A DNA stretch of 5,505 nt from Thiotrichaceae bacterium (lineage in GTDB: Bacteria > Pseudomonadota > Gammaproteobacteria > Thiotrichales > Thiotrichaceae): contig WGBH01000398.1 in assembly GCA_015494435.1 (NCBI GenBank), positions 1-5,505 on the forward strand, read 5' to 3'. Of the stretch, positions 1 to 4,468 are shown in pieces (positions within the stretch are counted from its first letter, which is position 1; each line of letters starts with the position of its first letter). The notes under the pieces were generated by a model that was given only the letters and a program-made list of their open reading frames with translations, was not told where the DNA came from and made no database searches. A program made the position numbers and the translations under genes.

Positions 1-1
1 C

Positions 2-1666
2 TATGAGGGCGTGGCTAAGCGTCATAATAGCGATGAAGTGATCGCAGAGTTTAGTTTAAAAACACAGGTGTTATTGGATGAAGTGCGCGCAAAAGGACGT
101 ATCCCTTTGATTATTGGTCGTGGTTTGACCGCTCGTGCGCGTGAAGCGTTGGGATTAGCACCTTCTGATATTTTTCGTACTCCTGTTGATCCTGAAGATA
201 CAGGCAAGGGCTATACACTGGCACAAAAAATGGTGGGGAGAGCCTGCGGTATGGAGGGCGTGCGTCCTAATATGTATTGTGAGCCTAAAATGACCACCGT
301 AGGATCACAAGATACCACAGGGCCAATGACTCGTGATGAGTTAAAAGACCTTGCCTGTTTAGGTTTCTCTGCTGATTTAACCATGCAATCCTTTTGTCAT
401 ACCGCAGCTTACCCTAAGCCCATTGATGTGAATACACATCATAATTTACCCGATTTCTTTATGACCCGTGGCGGTGTTTCTTTACGCCCTGGAGATGGGG
501 TGATTCATTCTTGGATGAACCGTATGCTATTGCCTGATACGCTCGGTACAGGTGGCGATTCTCATACACGCTTCCCGCTGGGTATTTCATTTCCCGCAGG
601 TTCAGGTTTGGTCGCCTTTGCTGCGGCAACGGGTGTCATGCCTTTGGATATGCCTGAGTCGGTTTTGGTACGTTTTAAAGGGGAAATGCAAACAGGGATT
701 ACATTACGCGATCTAGTCAATGCCATTCCTTATGCCGCCATTCAAGCGGGTTTATTAACAGTTGAGAAAAAAGGTAAAAAGAATGTTTTTTCAGGACGTT
801 TGATTGAGATTGAAGGTCTGCCTGATCTTAAAGTCGAACAGGCCTTTGAACTGACCGACTCGGCGGCCGAACGTTCCTCATCTGCCTGTTGTATTAAGCT
901 GAATAAAGAACCAATTATTGAATATCTCACTTCTAATATCACTATGTTGAAATGGATGCTTTCCGAAGGCTATGCTGATGCTCGCACGATTGAGCGTCGT
1001 ATTAAAGCAATGGAAGCATGGCTTGCTAATCCTGAACTATTAGAAGCGGATTCTGATGCAGAATATGCAGAGATTATTGAAATTGACTTGAATGAAATCA
1101 CCGAGCCTCTCTTGGCCTGTCCGAATGATCCCGATGATGTGAAACCTTTATCTGAAGTCGCTGGCGTGGCAATTCAAGAAGTTTTCTTAGGTTCTTGTAT
1201 GACCAATATTGGGCATTTTCGCGCCGCAGGGAAATTATTAGAAAAAATCAAAGGTGCAGTGCCAACCCGTCTTTGGATAGCACCACCGACTAAAATGGAT
1301 GAAAAACAACTAACTTTAGAAGGCTATTACAGCATCTTTGGAACGGCTGGCGCACGGACTGAAATGCCTGGCTGTTCACTGTGCATGGGGAATCAGGCGC
1401 GTATTGCTCCTAATAGCACCGCCGTTTCTACATCAACTCGCAATTTCCCCAATCGTTTAGGCGATGGTGCAGATGTGTATTTAGCCTCTGCTGAATTAGC
1501 GGCTATTGCAGCTATTTTAGGTAAACTGCCCACCGTTGAAGAATATAGGGGGTATGTTGCTGATCTTGATTTAATGGCGGATGATATTTATCGTTACTTG
1601 AATTTTAATGAGATTGAAAGCTATCAAAAAGCGGCAGATGGGGTAATTCCTATTATTGCGGTTTAA
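2..1666 (+). CDS. acnB: Aconitate hydratase B, C-terminal part (5' end outside window)
   Basis: This is the bifunctional aconitase / 2-methylisocitrate dehydratase of the TCA cycle, a cytosolic [4Fe-4S] enzyme that interconverts citrate and isocitrate. The frame is open from base 2 and shows 554 residues before the TAA stop. Compared from memory with E. coli AcnB (865 residues), it begins near residue 312, so the N-terminal HEAT-like domain and most of the swivelling domain are missing. The GTG at base 11 is internal, not a start. The three cluster-binding cysteines are present in GSCMTN (codon at 1196) and PGCSLCMGNQ (codons at 1373 and 1382). Their 59- and 3-residue spacing matches E. coli Cys710, Cys769 and Cys772. 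Other near-invariant blocks are GSQDTTGPMTRDELKDLACL, GTGGDSHTRFP and STSTRNFPNR. The reading frame has no break. The identification is essentially certain. Confidence 0.98.
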   Translation, partial: YEGVAKRHNSDEVIAEFSLKTQVLLDEVRAKGRIPLIIGRGLTARAREALGLAPSDIFRTPVDPEDTGKGYTLAQKMVGRACGMEGVRPNMYCEPKMTTVGSQDTTGPMTRDELKDLACLGFSADLTMQSFCHTAAYPKPIDVNTHHNLPDFFMTRGGVSLRPGDGVIHSWMNRMLLPDTLGTGGDSHTRFPLGISFPAGSGLVAFAAATGVMPLDMPESVLVRFKGEMQTGITLRDLVNAIPYAAIQAGLLTVEKKGKKNVFSGRLIEIEGLPDLKVEQAFELTDSAAERSSSACCIKLNKEPIIEYLTSNITMLKWMLSEGYADARTIERRIKAMEAWLANPELLEADSDAEYAEIIEIDLNEITEPLLACPNDPDDVKPLSEVAGVAIQEVFLGSCMTNIGHFRAAGKLLEKIKGAVPTRLWIAPPTKMDEKQLTLEGYYSIFGTAGARTEMPGCSLCMGNQARIAPNSTAVSTSTRNFPNRLGDGADVYLASAELAAIAAILGKLPTVEEYRGYVADLDLMADDIYRYLNFNEIESYQKAADGVIPIIAV

Positions 1667-1683
1667 GGAAGTTCCAAGCAATG

Positions 1684-1750
1684 ATGCGCGATGAGGTATA
1701 TTACCCCGTCGCAATGTTTTTGGTTTTCTACCTCATTATTGCGAGAAAAA
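1684..1750. repeat. 67-bp direct repeat, copy 1
   Basis: This is the first of two 67-bp units that differ from each other at only three positions, separated by a 14-bp spacer (81-bp period). They sit between the convergent acnB and doxX-like genes. Inside this copy, bases 1688-1698 and 1702-1712 form an 11-bp inverted repeat around a TAT loop, with one G-T wobble and one A-C mismatch. A second inverted pair is TCGCAAT at 1709-1715 with ATTGCGA at 1738-1744. A third is ATGAGGTA at 1691-1698 with TACCTCAT at 1729-1736. The unit has no visible coding capacity. It may be a dispersed intergenic repeat (REP- or MITE-like) that was locally duplicated, but dispersal cannot be tested from one window. 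Confidence 0.9.
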
Positions 1751-1764
1751 TTGTCCAGTTTATA

Positions 1765-1831
1765 ATGCGCGACGGGGTATATTACCCCGTCGCAATGTTT
1801 TTGGTTTTCCACCTCATTATTGCGAGAAAAA
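1765..1831. repeat. 67-bp direct repeat, copy 2
   Basis: This is the second unit, 64 of 67 bases identical to copy 1. Two of the three differences fall in the left arm of the palindrome. Here they make it perfect: GCGACGGGGTA (1769-1779), a TAT loop, then TACCCCGTCGC (1783-1793). The third difference is C for T at base 1810, in the tract before ACCTCATTATTGCG. The near identity implies a recent duplication or conversion between copies, or selection on structure. Confidence 0.9.
1769..1808 (+). terminator. Possible intrinsic terminator of acnB (hairpin plus T-rich tract)
   Basis: A perfect 11-bp GC-rich stem with a three-base loop (1769-1793) is followed after four bases by TTTTT (1798-1802) and TTTT (1805-1808). 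It lies about 100 bases after the acnB stop. Copy 1 offers a weaker version at 1688-1727, only about 20 bases after the stop. The U tract is interrupted by GG and does not directly abut the stem, so it is not textbook. For the opposite strand the palindrome is not followed by a T run, so termination of the doxX-like gene here is less well supported. Confidence 0.5.
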
Positions 1832-1854
1832 CGTTGCTTTAAAAGCTCTACTTC

Positions 1855-2304
1855 TTATCCATTTTTCCAGCGATTACTCAATATCTTATCAATCGATAAG
1901 ATACCTGGCCCAAAAGCAAAGATAACCGCTAACATTGTTCCCCAAATCATATGATCCTTCATACCCGCAGCACTAATATCAGGATATGAAATGGCAGCAA
2001 CAACATTCAATACAAATAAACCAAGCGCAGCAGGACGGCTAAAGAAACCAACCACTAACATTACAGGCAATGCCAATTCCCCTGCCGTTGCCATATAAGC
2101 TGCTATTTCAGGCGGTAAAATTGGTACATTATATTCATATTCAAATAAAGACAAAGTCGATGACCAAGATTGTATTTTAGTCAATCCAGACATAAAAAAT
2201 GCTTGTGCCACATAAAGACGAAAGCCGAGTAATAACAATGGCTTAATAGCAAAATCCATTGGAGCGCAGTCGCCCATTAAAAAGCCCGAAAGAAATTTTT
2301 TCAT
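1855..2304 (-). CDS. DoxX-family membrane protein (BufD-like by context)
   Basis: This 149-residue protein has four predicted membrane helices, roughly at residues 20-42, 66-88, 90-108 and 117-136. Several parts match the DoxX family: RLYVAQAFFMSGLTKIQSW in and after helix 1, LFEYEYNVPILPPEIAAYMA, the GELALPVMLVVGFFSRPAAL block, and the closing GPGILSIDKIL. The ATG at 2304 is preceded by AGGAG nine bases upstream, which fixes the start. DoxX proteins are small inner-membrane proteins linked in different systems to thiosulfate:quinone oxidation, redox stress complexes or bufferin operons; their exact chemistry is mostly unsettled. This gene lies 86 bases downstream of two DUF2282 bufferin-like genes on the same strand. 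A bufferin-associated (BufD-type) role is therefore the best inference, and sequence alone does not prove it. The family call is secure. Confidence 0.9.
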   Translation of the reverse strand: MKKFLSGFLMGDCAPMDFAIKPLLLLGFRLYVAQAFFMSGLTKIQSWSSTLSLFEYEYNVPILPPEIAAYMATAGELALPVMLVVGFFSRPAALGLFVLNVVAAISYPDISAAGMKDHMIWGTMLAVIFAFGPGILSIDKILSNRWKNG

Positions 2305-2390
2305 ATAATTATGCTCCTTTTATTAATATTGCCTAATGATTTTGAGGAAGATCTATACTTCTAAGTAATTAAGTAAAGATGTTAGTCAAT

Positions 2391-2702
2391 TTATGATTTA
2401 GTTGCTTTTACTTTTCCACCAGGAATTTTTTCACAAGTTCCTTTCGGTAGATAAACCCATTCATCTGCATCAGCATCGGTTTTTGCTTGACCTGCGCAGG
2501 CGTGTTCGCTATTTCCACAGTCATTTTTGCCTGCTTTTACAATACCTGTGCATTTTTCCATGCCTGCTTTGGTTGCAGTGGAAACAGTATCTGCTGATTT
2601 TGCATCCTCTTTTTTATCATCGTCACCACAGCCCGTTAAAAGGAATGTTGATAAAGCAAATGCAATAAAGATTGATGTAGAGGTATTTATATTATTATTC
2701 AT
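2391..2702 (-). CDS. DUF2282 bufferin-like lipoprotein
   Basis: This is a 103-residue exported protein. Residues 11-24 are hydrophobic and end in the lipobox LLTGC, so Cys25 should be lipidated. The next residue is Gly, not Asp, so sorting to the outer membrane is possible in a Gram-negative. An acidic/lysine-rich linker (residues 26-46) leads to a DUF2282 core with GMEKC, KNDCG, HACAG and GTCEK. The four core cysteines are at 51, 62, 69 and 90. The core matches 41 of 53 residues of the neighbouring secreted paralogue, with identical cysteine spacing. DUF2282 proteins are BufA1 bufferins, copper-binding peptides modified on cysteines by DUF692 enzymes. The lipid anchor is unusual for that family as I know it. 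Two oddities are an n-region without Lys or Arg (MNNNINTSTS) and a weak ribosome site, with only a GGA about 12 bases upstream. The gene is convincing, but modification and copper binding are inferred. Confidence 0.87.
   Translation of the reverse strand: MNNNINTSTSIFIAFALSTFLLTGCGDDDKKEDAKSADTVSTATKAGMEKCTGIVKAGKNDCGNSEHACAGQAKTDADADEWVYLPKGTCEKIPGGKVKATKS
2406..2564 (-). repeat. Duplicated DUF2282 core, lipoprotein copy
   Basis: This 159-bp stretch encodes residues 47-99 of the lipoprotein and is homologous to 2827-2985, both at the protein level (41 of 53 residues) and visibly at the DNA level (CTGCATCAGCATC in both). The flanking N-terminal parts are not alike. The core was therefore duplicated and joined to a different export signal, or the signal diverged afterwards. 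Confidence 0.8.
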
Positions 2703-2728
2703 TGAAAGATTATCCAGTTAGTTTTCCG

Positions 2729-2749
2729 ACTGATTGTAAACTAATCAGT
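2729..2749. repeat. Short inverted repeat upstream of the lipoprotein gene
   Basis: ACTGATT (2729-2735) and AATCAGT (2743-2749) form a perfect 7-bp inverted repeat around a 7-base loop, 27 bases before the lipoprotein start. No T run follows on either strand, so it does not look like a terminator. It could be an operator or an RNA hairpin in the intercistronic leader; its function is unknown. Confidence 0.4.
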
Positions 2750-2802
2750 TTTGGAGAGTGTGATAATAATATAAAATTACCAAACTCTCACTTTTTACTG
2801 AA

Positions 2803-3072
2803 TTACTTAGTTTTCTTCTTTGCTGGCTTCACTTTTCCGCCAACGATTTTTTTACAAACCCCAATAGGTACATAAACCCATTCTCCTGCATCAGCATCTG
2901 TTTTTGCCATACCTGCACAGGCATGTTTACTTGTACCACAATCATTCATACCCGCTTTAGCAATACCCATGCATTTTTCCATGCCAGGTTTACCAGCCAT
3001 AGCCGATGAACTTAATGTGATTAAACCGACCACCATTGCAGCTGTTAACGTAATATTTTTGATTTTATTCAT
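2803..3072 (-). CDS. bufA1: DUF2282 bufferin-like secreted peptide (BufA1 family)
   Basis: This is an 89-residue Sec-exported peptide. The start chosen is the ATG at 3072, because GGAG lies seven bases upstream and the product then opens with a classic signal peptide: Lys at 3 and 5, a hydrophobic stretch at 7-20, and SSSAMA with cleavage after Ala26. A longer frame from 3153 would bury this signal behind 27 unlikely residues. The mature peptide is about 63 residues and carries the DUF2282 pattern GMEKC, GMNDCG, HACAG, EWVY and GVCKKI, with cysteines at 34, 45, 52 and 73 and a Lys-rich tail. In characterised bufferins, cysteines of this core are converted by a DUF692 (MNIO) enzyme with a DUF2063 partner, and the product binds copper in the periplasm. 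Neither enzyme is encoded nearby. Four methionines at 31, 35, 42 and 55 surround the cysteines, and three of these are not shared with the lipoprotein paralogue. The family call is strong; the function is inferred from the family. Confidence 0.9.
   Translation of the reverse strand: MNKIKNITLTAAMVVGLITLSSSAMAGKPGMEKCMGIAKAGMNDCGTSKHACAGMAKTDADAGEWVYVPIGVCKKIVGGKVKPAKKKTK
2827..2985 (-). repeat. Duplicated DUF2282 core, secreted copy
   Basis: This is the partner of 2406-2564. It encodes residues 30-82 of the secreted peptide. Cysteine spacing (11, 7 and 21 residues) is identical in both copies, so selection kept the metal-binding or modification geometry while the export signal differs. Confidence 0.8.
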
Positions 3073-3121
3073 TGTTAAACTCCATAATATTAAAAATGCC
3101 TGTGTCGTCATTATGCGAAAT

Positions 3122-3150
3122 ATTATTAATTCATAATGCGTTATGAGCAA
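3122..3150 (-). promoter_or_regulatory. Candidate sigma-70-type promoter of the bufferin genes
   Basis: On the minus strand, TTGCTC (3150-3145) is separated by 17 bases from AATAAT (3127-3122). The -10 matches the consensus at five of six bases and the -35 at three of six. Transcription would begin near 3115 and give a leader of roughly 40 bases before the ATG at 3072. Such matches arise easily in AT-rich DNA. Characterised bufferin operons can use ECF sigma factors, so this is tentative. Confidence 0.35.
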
Positions 3151-3152
3151 CA

Positions 3153-3201
3153 CAAGCGTTACGCAGTGACTAAAACTGTCCCATGCAAGCGTAATTACGC
3201 A
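3153..3201. promoter_or_regulatory. Paired GCGTAA boxes, one a perfect palindrome
   Basis: Two related sequences lie about 35 bases apart: CAAGCGTTACGCA (3153-3165) and CAAGCGTAATTACGCA (3186-3201). The second contains the perfect 12-bp palindrome GCGTAATTACGC (3189-3200); the first is the same with three central bases missing. They lie just upstream of the candidate bufferin promoter, where an activator could bind. No known regulator is recognised. Confidence 0.4.
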
Positions 3202-3382
3202 AAGCTTGTTAATCTGGATGTCAATATTTTTATTTTTTTCTATTCTTTAGGAATTTTGCAATTACTTCTATCGTTTTTCAGATAAATAATTTCCTGATAA
3301 ATATGCGTCTAAAATTATTTTTTATTCGTTTGTGAACACTCTTAGGAACTTCCTTACTATTTTAGATACAGGAATAAATTAT

Positions 3383-3850
3383 ATGCGTAAAATACGGATA
3401 TCTTTAGTTTTTACATTTTCAGCATTACTATTAGCAAGTTTTCTTGTGGGTTGTAATCAAGAAGCAAGCCCAGAAAAAACGCTGAATAAAAAGGTAACGC
3501 ATTCCACAGCGTTGAAATGGAAGCGTTGGACACCCTCCGTCTTTGCAGAGGCAAAAGAATCAAAGCGTTTAGTGCTGGTTGATTTCGCAGCAGAATGGTG
3601 TAGTTTTTGCAAAAAAATGGATCAAACAACATGGAAAGATCCACAAGTGCTTGCCATGATTAGGGAGAATTATATTCCTGTACGAGTCGATGATGAAATA
3701 GATGGTGAATTGGCTGAAAAATACCGTGACTATGGTCGTCCTGCTATTATTGTTTTAAATGCAGAGGGCAAAGAAATCTACAAGAAAACGGGATATCAAG
3801 CACCGCAGTGGATGTTATGGACATTGCAAGGCGTTCTTCAAGATAGCTAA
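3383..3850 (+). CDS. Thioredoxin-fold lipoprotein (CSFC active site)
   Basis: This 155-residue protein has a lipoprotein signal: Arg2, Lys3 and Arg5, a hydrophobic stretch at 6-20, and lipobox LVGC with Cys24 lipidated. The next residue is Asn, which is compatible with the outer membrane. The ATG at 3383 is chosen because AGGA stands nine bases upstream and the signal begins directly there; the in-frame GTG at 3332 would add 17 residues ahead of it. The thioredoxin domain (about 46-152) resembles the Thioredoxin_7/DUF255-like type. Its marks are VDFAAEWCSFCKKMD with the CxxC pair at 73 and 76, DPQV, and the cis-proline in GRPAII (Pro120). It should be a thiol-disulfide oxidoreductase facing the periplasm, reducing or isomerising exported proteins. 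It precedes the GMC genes by 72 bases and is divergent from the cysteine-rich bufferins. Its partner is unknown. Confidence 0.88.
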   Translation: MRKIRISLVFTFSALLLASFLVGCNQEASPEKTLNKKVTHSTALKWKRWTPSVFAEAKESKRLVLVDFAAEWCSFCKKMDQTTWKDPQVLAMIRENYIPVRVDDEIDGELAEKYRDYGRPAIIVLNAEGKEIYKKTGYQAPQWMLWTLQGVLQDS

Positions 3851-3922
3851 GGAGTAGGACGACTCCAAAAAAATAAACAGCTTTAGAAGCTTTCTATTAA
3901 AAGACGCAAAGGAATAATTAAA

Positions 3923-4468
3923 ATGAAACGTCGAAAATTCCTGCTATTAACCGCAGGTTTTGCACTCGGTGCAACTTTACCGCTAGGGGCTAAACAACGG
4001 CCTAATGTTGTGATTGAACCCAATAAACTGACAGGATTAAGTAGTGATCAATGGCAGGTGATGGATGCTGTTTTAGATCATCTATTCCCATCAGAGTCCA
4101 CAGCACCTGGAGCAAAAGATGTTTATGCAACGGCATGGTTGCATAATGCGCTAGCGATGCCTGACACTGAGCAGTCGCACCGTGATTTTATGCGAGATGG
4201 TTTATTAATGCTGGAAAAGCTTGCTCATAAAACCCATCAACTCTCTTTTATCAAACTCAATCAAGAAAAGCGGGAATCGATTTTGCGTACTTTAGAGCAG
4301 GATGGAGAGGGCAGGGCATGGTTAAAAGAGACACTCCGTTATATTTTGGAAGCATTATTAACGGATCCTGTTTATGGCGGTAATCCTAAAAGCATTGGCT
4401 GGAAATGGCTACAACATCAACCAGGTTTTCCTCGGCCTGTGGTTGGTAAACGGTATTTTGAATTATGA
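3923..4468 (+). CDS. Gluconate 2-dehydrogenase subunit 3-like protein, Tat-exported
   Basis: This 181-residue small subunit of a GMC-type membrane or periplasmic dehydrogenase starts at the ATG at 3923, after an AAAGGA ribosome site. The N-terminus MKRRKFLLLTAG is a twin-arginine signal (RRxFL pattern, Arg3 and Arg4), with likely cleavage after Ala23 in LPLGA. The body shows family features: QWQVMDAVLDHLFPSE near 43-58, then a helical region, and near the C-terminus DPVYGGNPKSIGWKWL (from residue 148) followed by a PGFPRP stretch. In gluconate dehydrogenase and FAD-glucose dehydrogenase, this subunit carries the Tat signal for the whole complex and helps fold the flavoprotein. The stop overlaps the start of the GMC gene (ATGA), so the two are translationally coupled. 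The substrate cannot be told. Confidence 0.9.
   Translation: MKRRKFLLLTAGFALGATLPLGAKQRPNVVIEPNKLTGLSSDQWQVMDAVLDHLFPSESTAPGAKDVYATAWLHNALAMPDTEQSHRDFMRDGLLMLEKLAHKTHQLSFIKLNQEKRESILRTLEQDGEGRAWLKETLRYILEALLTDPVYGGNPKSIGWKWLQHQPGFPRPVVGKRYFEL

Larger units (their letters stand above)
3073..3382. other. Divergent AT-rich control region (310 bp)
   Basis: No gene is seen here. The stretch separates the minus-strand bufferin genes from the plus-strand thioredoxin/GMC genes and must hold promoters for both. On the left are the bufferin leader, a candidate promoter, a CATTATG/CATAATG inverted repeat (3109-3115 and 3132-3138) and the GCGTAA boxes. The right part, from about 3215, is very AT-rich with long T tracts. 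It has no promoter match I would defend, though TTGCAA at about 3257 followed by AT-rich hexamers is possible. A GTG at 3332 is in frame with the plus-strand gene but is not the likely start. Confidence 0.6.

Noticed and set aside
742..942. Minus-strand open frame inside acnB
   Set aside because: It lies wholly within a highly conserved gene on the other strand and resembles no known protein. The same applies to the frames at 22-207, 3411-3644 and 4417-4626.
1836..1850. GCTTT/AAAGC near-palindrome after the DoxX stop as a minus-strand terminator
   Set aside because: The stem is 4-5 bp with almost no loop. A TTTTT follows on the minus strand, but the hairpin is too small to trust.
2402..2721. 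Plus-strand open frames opposite the DUF2282 lipoprotein
   Set aside because: They are antisense to a conserved family gene, have no family resemblance or clear ribosome site, and look like by-products of its codon use.
2754..2789. GAGAGT/ACTCTC inverted repeat between the two DUF2282 genes
   Set aside because: A 6-bp stem with a 24-base loop and no T run on the transcribed strand is too weak to call a terminator or attenuator.
3073..3153. Longer start for the secreted DUF2282 peptide
   Set aside because: The extension overlaps the candidate promoter and leader, and precedes a complete signal peptide with a good GGAG site.
3332..3382. GTG-initiated N-terminal extension of the thioredoxin lipoprotein
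   Set aside because: It would place 17 residues before a complete lipoprotein signal that has its own ATG and AGGA site at the right distance.
3851..3866. Hairpin GGAGT/ACTCC just after the thioredoxin stop
   Set aside because: The stem is only 5 bp and is followed by an A run, not a T run, so it does not support a plus-strand terminator. The next gene follows closely and may be co-transcribed.
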